Below are positions 43,438-51,871 of a stretch of DNA of 64,000 nt, in pieces. This DNA comes from Bacilli bacterium (GTDB lineage Bacteria; Bacillota; Bacilli; RF39; UBA660), in assembly GCA_017525855.1 (NCBI GenBank), contig JAFXSE010000026.1:124001-188000 (forward strand), given 5' to 3'. Under the pieces are notes generated by a model. The model had not been told where the DNA came from, did no database searches, and saw nothing but the letters and a program-made list of their open reading frames with translations. The position numbers and the translations under genes were made by a program. Each line of letters opens with the position of its first letter. The first letter of the stretch is position 1.

Positions 43438-44421
43438 ATGAAAAGAATTTTAACTGGCTTACAGCCTACCGGATCAATTACTTTAGGAAACTATATAGGA
43501 GCAATCAAACAAGTAGTACAATATCAAGAACAATATGATTCATTTATATTTATTGCTGATATGCATGCTATCACAGTACCACAAGATCCAACTGTACTAT
43601 CACAAAATATTCGCAGTTTACTAGCAATCTATTTAGCATGTGGAGTAGATCATAATAAGAATACTATATTTTTACAATCAGAAAATGTTTATCATGCTAA
43701 TACTTCATGGATATTAGAATGCCTAACTCCATATGGCAATTTAGGTAGAATGACTCAATTCAAAGATAAAAGTCAAAAACATCAAAATTTCTCAGCTGGA
43801 TTGCTAACATACCCAGTCTTAATGGCTAGTGACATTTTGTTATATGATACTGACTATGTACCTGTTGGAAAAGATCAAAAACAACATGTAGAACTAGCTA
43901 GAGACATAGCTGAAATAGTTAATAAAAAATATAATGAAAATATATTTAAACTTCCAGAACCATTAATTTCAAAAGAAGGACAGAAAATAATGGATTTAAT
44001 TGATCCTACTAAAAAAATGAGTAAATCATCTGAAAATAAAAAAGGGACAATATTTTTATTAGATGATGAAAATGATATTAGAAAAAAAATAATGGGTGCC
44101 ACTACAGATTCAGAAATGACTGTAAAATATGACCCGGAAAACAAACCAGGAATTAGTAATTTAATAACTATTTATAGTGTTTTATCTAATTTAACAATAG
44201 CTGAGATAGAAGAACACTTTAAAGATGTAAATTATGGAACTTTTAAAAGTGAAGTTGCAGATTTAGTTATAAATACTATAAAACCAATACAAAAGAAATA
44301 TAATGAATTAATAAATAGCGCTGAGCTTGATGAAATACTAAATGAGGGTATTAAGAAAACAGAAATTATAGCAAAAAAGAAATATGAAGAATTAAAAAAT
44401 ATTGTTGGACTACATAGATAA
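43438..44421 (+). CDS. trpS: Tryptophanyl-tRNA synthetase
   Basis: 327 residues, normal for bacterial TrpRS. Class Ic site: LTGLQPTGSITLGNYIGAIKQ with the TIGN-type HIGH motif, FIADMHAIT, the GxDQ-like segment VGKDQKQHVELARDIA and KKMSKSSENKKGTI as KMSKS. It charges tRNA-Trp. ATG 43438 follows GAGGAG; the frame extends to 43402, but that start lies in the terminator tail. It is preceded by the leader-peptide attenuator and followed by its own terminator, so it is a single-gene unit. Confidence 0.96.
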   Translation: MKRILTGLQPTGSITLGNYIGAIKQVVQYQEQYDSFIFIADMHAITVPQDPTVLSQNIRSLLAIYLACGVDHNKNTIFLQSENVYHANTSWILECLTPYGNLGRMTQFKDKSQKHQNFSAGLLTYPVLMASDILLYDTDYVPVGKDQKQHVELARDIAEIVNKKYNENIFKLPEPLISKEGQKIMDLIDPTKKMSKSSENKKGTIFLLDDENDIRKKIMGATTDSEMTVKYDPENKPGISNLITIYSVLSNLTIAEIEEHFKDVNYGTFKSEVADLVINTIKPIQKKYNELINSAELDEILNEGIKKTEIIAKKKYEELKNIVGLHR

Positions 44422-44425
44422 TAAG

Positions 44426-44452
44426 AAAGAACTTTCTCGAAGTTCTTTTTTT
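44426..44452 (+). terminator. Terminator after trpS
   Basis: 9-bp stem 44426-44434 / 44440-44448, TCTCG loop, T tract. Confidence 0.85.
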
Positions 44453-44498
44453 GTGCCATTGTATTAATATAGTCATATATTACCATGGGAGGAATGAT

Positions 44499-45419
44499 AT
44501 GGCATACGATTACAAATTTGGAAACAATTATTATAAATATAATGGAAATATAGGAGTTAAAAGCACAGTATATAACATTTTAGCTCCAGAACAATCACAA
44601 AATGTACAACCGGGTATGGAATATCCAATGAGGCCATTACCTGTATTTGATAATCCTAATTATAAAGGAAGTGGGAAACTAAGAGATAAAGTAGCTATTG
44701 TTACAGGAGGTGATAGTGGACTTGGAAGAGCATGCAGTATTGCTTTTACAAAAGAAGGGGCGAAGGTCGTAATAGTCTATTATAATGAAGATAAAGATGC
44801 CCAATATACAAAGAACTACATTGAAAAGCTAGGAGGGGAATGTTTTCTAATTCGTTGTGATATAACTAATCATAATTTTTGTAAATACATAGTTAATGAG
44901 ACAATTAAAAAGTATGGACACATTGATATTTTGGTAAACAATGCAGGTGTACAATATCAACAAGATAGCCTTGATAATATCAGTGATCAACAATTTGACT
45001 GGACCATGAAAGTCAATGTTTATGGAATGTTTTATTTAACCAAAGAAGTACTACCATATTTAAAAGAAGGATCAAGTATTATTAATCTATCATCCGTTAC
45101 TGCATTTTATGGTGATCCACAATTAATAGATTATGTAACAACAAAAGGGGCTATTGTAGGATTTACCCACGCTTTAGCAAGAAATCTTGCTCTAAAAGAT
45201 ATAAGAGTAAATGCAATAGCGCCAGGATTTTTTTGGACTCCACTACAACCTGCATGTTGGGTTAAAGAAAAAATACCATCTTTAGGATCAGATGCCGCAA
45301 TGGCAAGAGGGGCAATGCCTTATGAACTAGCTCCAACATTTGTATATTTAGCATCACAAGATTCTAGTTACGTTACAGGTCAAGTGTTTCATATTAATGG
45401 CGGGCAAGTAATGGAATAA
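44499..45419 (+). CDS. Short-chain dehydrogenase/reductase (general-stress-type SDR)
   Basis: 306 residues. Classical SDR: cofactor loop VTGGDSGLGRA, NNAG, catalytic Ser in IINLSSVTAFYG and the YxxxK motif in YVTTKGAIVG, then NAIAPGFFWTPLQ. The N-terminal 55 residues (PxxxQxQxPGxExxMxPxP type: PEQSQNVQPGMEYPMRPLP) are the extension seen in YghA/GS39-like SDRs of stress regulons. Cytoplasmic NAD(P)-dependent oxidoreductase of unknown substrate. ATG 44499 is preceded by GGGAGG. Monocistronic. Confidence 0.9.
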   Translation: MAYDYKFGNNYYKYNGNIGVKSTVYNILAPEQSQNVQPGMEYPMRPLPVFDNPNYKGSGKLRDKVAIVTGGDSGLGRACSIAFTKEGAKVVIVYYNEDKDAQYTKNYIEKLGGECFLIRCDITNHNFCKYIVNETIKKYGHIDILVNNAGVQYQQDSLDNISDQQFDWTMKVNVYGMFYLTKEVLPYLKEGSSIINLSSVTAFYGDPQLIDYVTTKGAIVGFTHALARNLALKDIRVNAIAPGFFWTPLQPACWVKEKIPSLGSDAAMARGAMPYELAPTFVYLASQDSSYVTGQVFHINGGQVME

Positions 45420-45429
45420 AAATAATTTT

Positions 45430-45457
45430 TTTACATTTCAATTTAATATGTTATACT
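45430..45457 (+). promoter_or_regulatory. Promoter of the HAD-like gene
   Basis: TTTACA at 45430-45435, 16-bp spacer with TGT before the -10, TATACT at 45452-45457. Confidence 0.6.
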
Positions 45458-45500
45458 ATAATTGTATAAGGTAGAAATGCTTTACACTCAGGAGGGTAAT

Positions 45501-46397
45501 ATGAATAGTAGTAAAAAAGAAGATAATACTTCTGGAAAAAGTGTTATCAATATATTATTAGATTTAGATGGGACATGTGACAATATTGATTCTGATCTTG
45601 CACGGATATTTATTTTAAAACTTGATAAAGTAAGAAGATATTTTAATGCTGAACTTACACTTATTAGCATATCTACTCATTACAGCGACCCTAGCAGAAT
45701 AAAAATGATATTAGATTTATTGACTTCAAACATTAATGACAAAATAGACATTGGACCTAACTTCTATTATGGAGGAATTTATGACTATAAATTAAACAGT
45801 ATCCGACCAAAAGAAAAAGAATTTAATACTGATAAAATTCAAACATTTAAAGACTACTATTTAAATAAACCTATTTATAACACTAAATTTATAGCTATAT
45901 TTGATGATATGATTTTTTCTGATAGTTACATGGACTTTAAAGATGATTACCCAATACTTATATGTAGGCCATCTCAAATCATAGTTAATCAAATAGATAA
46001 TAATTTAATGAGTTATTCAACATCCACAAAAGGTTTTTATGGAGTAGTTGAAGGACTTGATCAATATATGGACACAATAAAAAATATAAAGTTAGAAGAA
46101 ATACTAAAAATCCAAAAAGAAGCTGAATATCATATATCTCAACATGAAATAGTAGATAAAATAATGAATAAGGACTATGAATTTATAGAAAAAAATTTTC
46201 AAAATATAAAGTTTAATACTAGTGATTATTTTAATATGATTTACCTTCTTATAAATATAGTTTCAAATAAAAATCTAAATGAAAATGATATATATCACTT
46301 GAATAATATACTAGAACTTATTATAAATAATAATAAATTAGAAAAAGAAGAACAAGAAACAATCAAAAGATTAACAAAAATAATTAATAATAATTAG
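45501..46397 (+). CDS. HAD-like protein of unknown function
   Basis: 298 residues. The start of the domain, INILLDLDGTCDNID, is HAD motif I (DxDGT), and KFIAIFDDMIFSDSY near residue 145 resembles the acidic motif IV. Between them is a cap-like stretch. The C-terminal 100 residues are helical and unrecognised. It may be a phosphatase, but motifs II and III are unclear. ATG 45501 follows AGGAGGG; the frame reaches 45462, which lies in the promoter. The next gene, a lipoprotein, follows after 12 bases, so the two form one operon ending at 47122. Confidence 0.55.
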   Translation: MNSSKKEDNTSGKSVINILLDLDGTCDNIDSDLARIFILKLDKVRRYFNAELTLISISTHYSDPSRIKMILDLLTSNINDKIDIGPNFYYGGIYDYKLNSIRPKEKEFNTDKIQTFKDYYLNKPIYNTKFIAIFDDMIFSDSYMDFKDDYPILICRPSQIIVNQIDNNLMSYSTSTKGFYGVVEGLDQYMDTIKNIKLEEILKIQKEAEYHISQHEIVDKIMNKDYEFIEKNFQNIKFNTSDYFNMIYLLINIVSNKNLNENDIYHLNNILELIINNNKLEKEEQETIKRLTKIINNN

Positions 46398-46409
46398 TGG
46401 AGAATAACT

Positions 46410-47087
46410 ATGAAAAGAATAATACTTGGTTTGTCTATAATACTTTTATTAACAGGATGTAACTCAAATAATAAACCTATTAATAAAAAAAGACCTATTA
46501 AAGAAGAAAATATCAAAGAAGAATATATTGACAATAACAAGATGCCAATTGCTTTTTATCAAGATAAAGAGCTTATTAAAGAATATCAAACAAATCTAAA
46601 ATCAGGAATTGATATTGGTATTTTTCAAATATATCCATCACAAGTACAAACCCTTTCGTATACAGGAAAGTATGCAGATAGTTTCTATTCACAGTGGACA
46701 AATATTGATCCTAATCATAAAATAAGAATAGGTTACAACCTTTCATACAGTTTAGAAGATGGAACAAGTATTTCACATAATATATTATCAGTTAGTGATA
46801 CTATGAAATACGAAGGATATATTGCTACATATTTATATGACGACTATGAAAATAGAAATTCTAATTGGTATTCTCATTTAGAAGAGACTGATGTTAATGA
46901 CAATACCTTTTTCACTTCTATAAAATTATTTCCTCAAGGTGGTATTGGTGACGTTAATTCAAAAATTTTACTTACTGTGTTTACTTATGATACAGATGAT
47001 GATTTTGATGAAATAACAAAAGAATATCGAGGCGGTAGCAAATATACTATTACAATATGTGATAAAAACAAAACTTGCGATAAATAA
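46410..47087 (+). CDS. Putative lipoprotein
   Basis: 225 residues. The N terminus MKRIILGLSIILLLTGCNSNN is a textbook lipoprotein signal with LTGC lipobox, cutting before Cys17. The mature protein is rich in Tyr, Ser and Asp, beta-like, with two Cys near the C terminus (ITICDKNKTCDK) that may form a disulfide. No family recognised. RBS GTGGAGAA. It shares a bidirectional terminator with the convergent transglutaminase-like gene. Confidence 0.65.
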   Translation: MKRIILGLSIILLLTGCNSNNKPINKKRPIKEENIKEEYIDNNKMPIAFYQDKELIKEYQTNLKSGIDIGIFQIYPSQVQTLSYTGKYADSFYSQWTNIDPNHKIRIGYNLSYSLEDGTSISHNILSVSDTMKYEGYIATYLYDDYENRNSNWYSHLEETDVNDNTFFTSIKLFPQGGIGDVNSKILLTVFTYDTDDDFDEITKEYRGGSKYTITICDKNKTCDK

Positions 47088-47091
47088 TAAA

Positions 47092-47122
47092 AAAGAACTT
47101 GTAATTAACCTACAAGTTCTTT
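47092..47122. terminator. Bidirectional terminator between the lipoprotein and transglutaminase-like genes
   Basis: Perfect 12-bp stem 47092-47103 / 47111-47122 with a 7-nt loop; A-rich left flank and T-rich right flank serve both strands. The minus-strand stop codon lies in the loop. Confidence 0.85.
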
Positions 47123-48016
47123 ATATATTTTCTCATTAAAACTATGTTGAGTTTTTTCTAATTGTTGCAGCTTTACAGTGTCTATTAAAAAGAAGTTGTG
47201 GTCAATATAATTATTTCCATCACTTGCAACAGGGTCATCCCATGTAAGATCTAAATGTAGCCAATTCCCATTTAATAACACAGCATTCCATACATGCGTA
47301 TTGCTAGATATTTTATAGTTTTTAATACCAATGTCTTCTAAAAATAAAGCCATAGCATCAGTATATCCACCACATATGGCAAACCCTTGAAAAAATGCCC
47401 CATAAGCTGTATCTGAATCATAGTTTATTATATTTCTATCACTTCTGTTGGAATCATATATATTATTATCAATAATATAATCATGATATATTCTTATTTT
47501 TTCGACATCAGATAAATTATCATTAACTAAAAGTTTTTGCTTTATTTCTTTTATTTTATCATTTATTAGAGAGATTTGCTCTTCACTATAAGTATGATCA
47601 ACATTTATAGTTATTTTTCCATAATTATTATATTCTGTTTTAATATTTTTAAAACTATTAAAAGGATGAACTAAATTATTTATATCAGAAAGTAAAGCCC
47701 TGTTATTAGCAAGTTCTTCTACATCTTTAATACAATTTTTATATTTAACATCACAATAAAAAGAAAAACTATTAGCTCCAGAATTTATAACTGTATAATA
47801 TATATTGTACAAATCTTTTTTACTACTTGGCAAAAAATGACTAGTATTTTTCACAAACATAAAATCGTAGTCTCTATAATATTCGTTCTTAATAAGTTTT
47901 TCTTGCTTGTGAAATTTTACTAAGACAACATTATAAAAATGCACAATACTATCTTGAAACGTAAAAATAAGACCTAATATAATACAGACTATACCAATGT
48001 TTATAAGTTTTTTCAT
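47105..48016 (-). CDS. Membrane-anchored transglutaminase-like protein
   Basis: 303 residues. Residues 5-22 form an N-terminal anchor. The C-terminal half is a transglutaminase-like/peptidase core: C215 in GFAICGGYTDAM, H241 in THVWNAVLLNG and D256 in HLDLTWDDP, the standard Cys-His-Asp triad, preceded by the helix EKIRIYHDYII. It faces outside, so it may process wall peptides or surface proteins. Residues 45-170 are unrecognised. ATG 48016 has AGGATGTGA upstream and a promoter on the minus strand. Confidence 0.78.
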   Translation of the reverse strand: MKKLINIGIVCIILGLIFTFQDSIVHFYNVVLVKFHKQEKLIKNEYYRDYDFMFVKNTSHFLPSSKKDLYNIYYTVINSGANSFSFYCDVKYKNCIKDVEELANNRALLSDINNLVHPFNSFKNIKTEYNNYGKITINVDHTYSEEQISLINDKIKEIKQKLLVNDNLSDVEKIRIYHDYIIDNNIYDSNRSDRNIINYDSDTAYGAFFQGFAICGGYTDAMALFLEDIGIKNYKISSNTHVWNAVLLNGNWLHLDLTWDDPVASDGNNYIDHNFFLIDTVKLQQLEKTQHSFNEKIYKELVG

Positions 48017-48036
48017 TATTTCACATCCTATAACTT

Positions 48037-48066
48037 ATTATAAAACATTTTTTCATAGTATAACAA
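48037..48066 (-). promoter_or_regulatory. Promoter of the transglutaminase-like gene (minus strand)
   Basis: Read on the minus strand: TTGTTA (48061-48066), 18-bp spacer, TATAAT (48037-48042). Confidence 0.6.
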
Positions 48067-48095
48067 TTCTTTGCTAAAAAAATAAATTACTTTAC

Positions 48096-48121
48096 AAAAA
48101 AAGAGTAAACACGGTTTACTC
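48096..48121 (-). terminator. Terminator of rpsT (minus strand)
   Basis: 8-bp stem 48103-48110 / 48114-48121 with a 3-nt loop, then seven T residues on the minus strand. The rpsT stop lies in the hairpin. Confidence 0.85.
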
Positions 48122-48379
48122 CATTTCATTTTTTGATTTAGTTAATCTTGATTTTAATCTTGCAGCTTTATTTAAATGCACAAGACCAGCTGACTTAGCT
48201 TTATCGATTCTTTGAATAGCAATATTTAAATTATTACTTGCTAATTCTTTGTCATTTGCTTTTACACTTTTTTCAAAATTTTTAATAGCAGTTCTCATAC
48301 TAGAAGTAATTGTATTATTAACAACTTCCTTTTTAGCATTACTACGAACACGCTTTTTAGCACTTTTAATATTTGGCAC
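48116..48379 (-). CDS. rpsT: 30S ribosomal protein S20
   Basis: 87 residues, normal for S20. MPNIKSAKKRVRSNAKKEVVNNT is the standard N terminus and the rest is the three-helix basic bundle ending KAARLKSRLTKSKNE. A primary 16S rRNA-binding protein. Encoded opposite to gpr, as in Bacillus subtilis where rpsT and gpr-spoIIP are divergent neighbours. RBS GAGAGGTG on the minus strand. Short terminator at the end. Confidence 0.97.
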   Translation of the reverse strand: MPNIKSAKKRVRSNAKKEVVNNTITSSMRTAIKNFEKSVKANDKELASNNLNIAIQRIDKAKSAGLVHLNKAARLKSRLTKSKNEME

Positions 48380-48481
48380 CTTTTTTCACCTCTCTTTGTT
48401 AAACATTTTAATTCTAACAAAAAAATGTAAAAAATGCAAATAAAATTGCAAATTTTGGTAAAAGTATTAATAGGTGATTAT

Positions 48482-49519
48482 ATGCATGAAGTAAATTTAG
48501 AAAAATTTCATCTAAGAACGGATTTAGCGATTGATGATTTTAATGATTTAGAATCAGATAATTATAAGAAGAAAATAGTAAATAATAACGTTTATATAGA
48601 AGAGGTAAATATTAAAGATTTAGAACTTTCAAAAAAGTATAAAAAAAAGATAGGCATTTATAAAACAATTTGTTTTAAGGATATTACAGATTCCACAAAT
48701 TTTAATGATGTTTTAAAAGCTTTTTCAATTACTTTTAAAGAAATGCTTGATGAAAACAATATCAAGGAAGAAGATTCAGTTTTAGTAATTGGATTAGGCA
48801 ATAAAAAATCAACACCGGATGCCTTGGGGCCAAAGAGCCTAACACACATACTTGTTACAAGACACTTATTTAATTTAGGAGAAGTAGAAAATGGATATCG
48901 TAATGTGAGTATTTTAGAACCAGGTGTAACAGGTGAAACAGGAATAGAAACAAAAGATACTATATTTTCTATAACTAATACAATAAAGCCTAAATTTATA
49001 ATAGTAATTGATGCTTTAGCTACAACTTCAATTGATAGACTTAATAAGACAATTCAAATAAGTAATAGTGGCATAACTCCTGGTAGTGGAGTTAATAATT
49101 GTAGAGTAAGTATAGATAAAGATACAATGAATATCCCTGTTATAGTAATCGGAATACCAACAATCATAGACAGCAGTGTAATTGTTGCTAATACTATAAA
49201 ATACATGATGAAAAAATTTAGCTATGATAAAGATAATATAAATAACAAAAGTAACAAGTTAAAATACAAAATAGACTATAAAGATTATGATAAAGATTTA
49301 GATAATAAAGATAAAAAGTTTCTGTTAGGAATAATAGGGACATTAGAAGAAGAACAATTACTAAAATTAGTATTTGAGGTACTTAATCCAATCGATTATA
49401 ATTTTATGGTAACCCCAAAAGAAATAGATTTTCTAATAGATAAACTTTCTCTTCTAATTGGTAAAGGACTAAATATAGCTTTACACAAGAATATAACTAA
49501 TACTACATTTACAGTTTAA
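48482..49519 (+). CDS. gpr: Spore germination endopeptidase GPR
   Basis: 345 residues. FHLRTDLAIDD is the family start, VLVIGLGNKKSTPDALGPKSLTHILVTRHL and EPGVTGETGIETKDTI are the diagnostic GPR blocks, and GITPGSGVNNCR follows. GPR is an aspartate-dependent protease that degrades small acid-soluble spore proteins during germination. ATG 48482 follows AGGTGAT; the frame extends upstream without an RBS. Order rpsT(-) gpr spoIIP yqxA matches Bacillus, except for a TVP38 gene between gpr and spoIIP. Its presence implies that the organism sporulates or recently did. Confidence 0.92.
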   Translation: MHEVNLEKFHLRTDLAIDDFNDLESDNYKKKIVNNNVYIEEVNIKDLELSKKYKKKIGIYKTICFKDITDSTNFNDVLKAFSITFKEMLDENNIKEEDSVLVIGLGNKKSTPDALGPKSLTHILVTRHLFNLGEVENGYRNVSILEPGVTGETGIETKDTIFSITNTIKPKFIIVIDALATTSIDRLNKTIQISNSGITPGSGVNNCRVSIDKDTMNIPVIVIGIPTIIDSSVIVANTIKYMMKKFSYDKDNINNKSNKLKYKIDYKDYDKDLDNKDKKFLLGIIGTLEEEQLLKLVFEVLNPIDYNFMVTPKEIDFLIDKLSLLIGKGLNIALHKNITNTTFTV

Positions 49520-49555
49520 CCTCTATCTGATAATATATATCTTGAAGAGGTAATT

Positions 49556-50137
49556 ATGAGACAAAAAAACGTAAAAAGAATATTTAATATTATAACTTTT
49601 ATTATAACCATTATTATAATAAGTTTAATTGCTATTGGCCTTAAAAAAGGTCTTTTCTCATCGCCTGATAAAATAGTGGTACATGTGAAAAAATATGGAA
49701 TATTTGCTCCAATAATATTTACTTTATTACAAATAACACAAGTGGTAATGCCAATTATTCCAGGCGGAGTATCGTCTCTTGCCGGTGTTACTCTTTTTGG
49801 AAGTATAAAAGGATTTATTTTAAATTATATAGGTTTATCACTAGGATCCTTATGTGCTTTTCTATTAGCTAAAAGGTTTGGCTTAAAACTAATATCGATG
49901 TTATTTTCAAAGAAAACAATTAATAAATATATCAAATATATAAATAACGAAAAGTTTGAAAAGTTTTTCTTTATAACAATTGCATTACCATTTTTTCCAG
50001 ATGATTTACTATGTTATATTGCGGGATTAAGTAAAATTAGCATCAAAAAATTTTTAACTATTATTTTAATTGGTAGACCGATATCACTAATTGCATATAG
50101 TATTGTAATACAAATATTTCCTAGATTATTTTCCTAA
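49556..50137 (+). CDS. TVP38/TMEM64-family (DedA-like) membrane protein
   Basis: 193 residues. Five to six membrane segments; the central block VVMPIIPGGVSSLAGVTLFGSIKGFILNYIGLSLGS is the SNARE-associated/VTT domain with the conserved FxPGxxxxxxxG pattern. DedA/TVP38 proteins are lipid scramblases or flippases in recently studied members; the substrate here is unknown. RBS AGAGGT. Short gaps (36 and 50 bases) join it to gpr and spoIIP, so it may have been added to the spore cluster. Confidence 0.82.
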   Translation: MRQKNVKRIFNIITFIITIIIISLIAIGLKKGLFSSPDKIVVHVKKYGIFAPIIFTLLQITQVVMPIIPGGVSSLAGVTLFGSIKGFILNYIGLSLGSLCAFLLAKRFGLKLISMLFSKKTINKYIKYINNEKFEKFFFITIALPFFPDDLLCYIAGLSKISIKKFLTIILIGRPISLIAYSIVIQIFPRLFS

Positions 50138-50187
50138 TATGACAAAAATATACAATCTATATCTTTATAATTATTCTAGGTGATAAT

Positions 50188-51114
50188 ATGAAGAAAATGA
50201 AACTTAAAGGTAAAAAAAAGATTAGAATCAGATATAAAATTATCATCTTGTTTTTTATCTTTTTTTTATCCCTTTATTTAATGTTTCGGTTTTTAGTAAA
50301 TTTAAATATTAATATAAATGATGAGGATTTAGTAAATTACCTTCTAAAAGATTATACAAAAGAAGATATTATTAAAAACAAAGTCAGTGATAAACTTTTA
50401 ACTTTTTTTAAAACAGAACAATTATTAGGTATGAAAAAAGTATCACTAAAAGAAAAAAATATGAAAGTATTAAAAGAAGAAAAAAGTCCAATTGTTTATT
50501 TATATAATTCCCATCAAACTGAAGAATATGCCAAAACAACTTTAGCAGAATACTCAGTTAATCCCACAGTGTTTATTAATGACTATATTATGCAAGATAT
50601 CTTAAATAAAAATGGTTTTTTAACATTGGTTGAAGAAAGAAGTATTACAGAAATTAGAAACTTAAATGGTTGGAATTATGCCGGATGCTATAAAGCTAGT
50701 AGAATTCTTATGGAAGATGCTAAAAAGAATAATAACAGTTTAAAATACTTTATAGATATACATAGAGATTCACTTCCACATGATAAGACCACAATAGTAA
50801 TTAATGGAGAAGTTTTTGCTAAAATCATCTTTTTAATAGGTTTAGAAAATTCAAATTATCAAGAAAATTTAAAGTTTACTGAAGAAATTAATAAGAAAGT
50901 AGAAGAAAAGTATCCAGGCCTTAGTAAAGGAATATATAAAAAAGGAGGGCCTGGAGTCAATGGAATTTATAATCAAGACTTTTCAGATTACACTATACTA
51001 ATAGAAATTGGAGGTAATGAAAACACAATAACAGAAGTTATGAATACAACTGTTGCTATAAGTGAAATACTAAGTGAGGTGATAAAACAGCATGAAATCC
51101 AAGAATATAGCTAG
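50188..51114 (+). CDS. spoIIP: Stage II sporulation protein P
   Basis: 308 residues. A membrane anchor at about 15-40, then the SpoIIP hydrolase domain: VYLYNSHQTEEYA with the metal-binding His, an NGWNYAGCYKASRIL region, YFIDIHRDSLPHDKTT with a second His pair, and ILIEIGGNENTITEV with the Glu. SpoIIP is an amidase and endopeptidase that, with SpoIID, drives engulfment of the forespore by removing septal peptidoglycan. RBS TAGGTGAT. It overlaps the following yqxA-like gene by 23 bases. Confidence 0.92.
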   Translation: MKKMKLKGKKKIRIRYKIIILFFIFFLSLYLMFRFLVNLNININDEDLVNYLLKDYTKEDIIKNKVSDKLLTFFKTEQLLGMKKVSLKEKNMKVLKEEKSPIVYLYNSHQTEEYAKTTLAEYSVNPTVFINDYIMQDILNKNGFLTLVEERSITEIRNLNGWNYAGCYKASRILMEDAKKNNNSLKYFIDIHRDSLPHDKTTIVINGEVFAKIIFLIGLENSNYQENLKFTEEINKKVEEKYPGLSKGIYKKGGPGVNGIYNQDFSDYTILIEIGGNENTITEVMNTTVAISEILSEVIKQHEIQEYS

Positions 51115-51415
51115 ATTTATTACTTTGACACTTCTTATACTTTTCTTATGCGTATATATAGCCCAAGCTACTGGATATTATGAATTTAATACAAGAAACA
51201 AAACAGCTCTAACAGCAGAGGCAATCGATAGATTCGAAAGTGATATTAAAAAAGGAAAAAATGTAAAAGCTAAAGAGTATTTAGAAGAAGAAAAAAACTA
51301 TAACAATTCTTTTTATAAAATTGGTATAACAACTTCTAATACCATAGAAAAATCATTCAATAAATTTATGAATTACATATTTAAGGAAATAGGTGAGACA
51401 GTAGATAAGGAGTAA
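51092..51415 (+). CDS. YqxA-like DUF3679 protein
   Basis: 107 residues. One membrane span at residues 8-27 (FITLTLLILFLCVYIAQATG) and a polar, helical remainder. Size, topology and place directly after spoIIP match YqxA (DUF3679) of Bacillus; the sequence match itself is weak. RBS GAGGTGAT at 51075-51082 lies inside spoIIP, so translation is coupled. Role unknown. No clear terminator follows before the ESX promoter. Confidence 0.65.
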   Translation: MKSKNIARFITLTLLILFLCVYIAQATGYYEFNTRNKTALTAEAIDRFESDIKKGKNVKAKEYLEEEKNYNNSFYKIGITTSNTIEKSFNKFMNYIFKEIGETVDKE

Positions 51416-51450
51416 AATGTAAAGATGTTTACATAAAAATAAAAAAAGAC

Positions 51451-51480
51451 TTGTATGAGTAAAGTAGAAAATGCTATACT
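51451..51480 (+). promoter_or_regulatory. Promoter of the ESX-like locus
   Basis: TTGTAT at 51451-51456, 18-bp spacer ending TGC (extended -10), TATACT at 51475-51480. Confidence 0.65.
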
Positions 51481-51509
51481 GATAATGTAAGAATATAGGA
51501 GGGTTCAAC

Positions 51510-51536
51510 TTGAATATATTCTTAAAGAGATATTAA
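51510..51536 (+). CDS. Eight-codon leader frame before the WXG100 gene
   Basis: AGGAGGG at 51497-51503 is an excellent RBS followed six bases later by TTG and eight codons (MNIFLKRY) to TAA. Too short to be called a gene on its own; it may be a leader peptide or an artefact of an RBS-like sequence. Confidence 0.25.
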   Translation: MNIFLKRY

Positions 51537-51560
51537 AAATAATATGGAGGTGAAAGAAAA

Positions 51561-51848
51561 ATGTCAGAAATTAGAATGAATAGTGAAGGATTAGGAAATA
51601 ATGCTGAACAATTCAAACAATATTCAGAACAATTTACACAAAATCTAAATAAGATTAAAAACGAAGTAGAAAGCTTAAAAGATAGTTGGACAGATGCAGC
51701 AGGAATTAATTTCTTCCAAAAATTTGAACAAAAATATAACGTAGTAAAAGAAATGGGACCAGCTATTGAAAAACTTGGAGAAGCTGTAGAAAAAACAAAT
51801 AATCGTCTAAATCAAGCAATTGATGAAAGCATTAGCTCATTTAGATAA
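51561..51848 (+). CDS. WXG100-family ESX protein
   Basis: 95 residues, the standard size. Two helices around the turn SLKDSWTDAAG, where the usual WxG reads WTD, then a long C-terminal helix ending in SISSFR. WXG100 proteins form helical-hairpin dimers exported by type VII (Ess/Yuk) systems. RBS GGAGGTG. First gene of a five-gene group under the promoter at 51451. No EssC-type ATPase, EsaA, EssA or EssB gene is in the window. Confidence 0.88.
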   Translation: MSEIRMNSEGLGNNAEQFKQYSEQFTQNLNKIKNEVESLKDSWTDAAGINFFQKFEQKYNVVKEMGPAIEKLGEAVEKTNNRLNQAIDESISSFR

Positions 51849-51871
51849 AATAAAATAATAAGGAGGACAAA

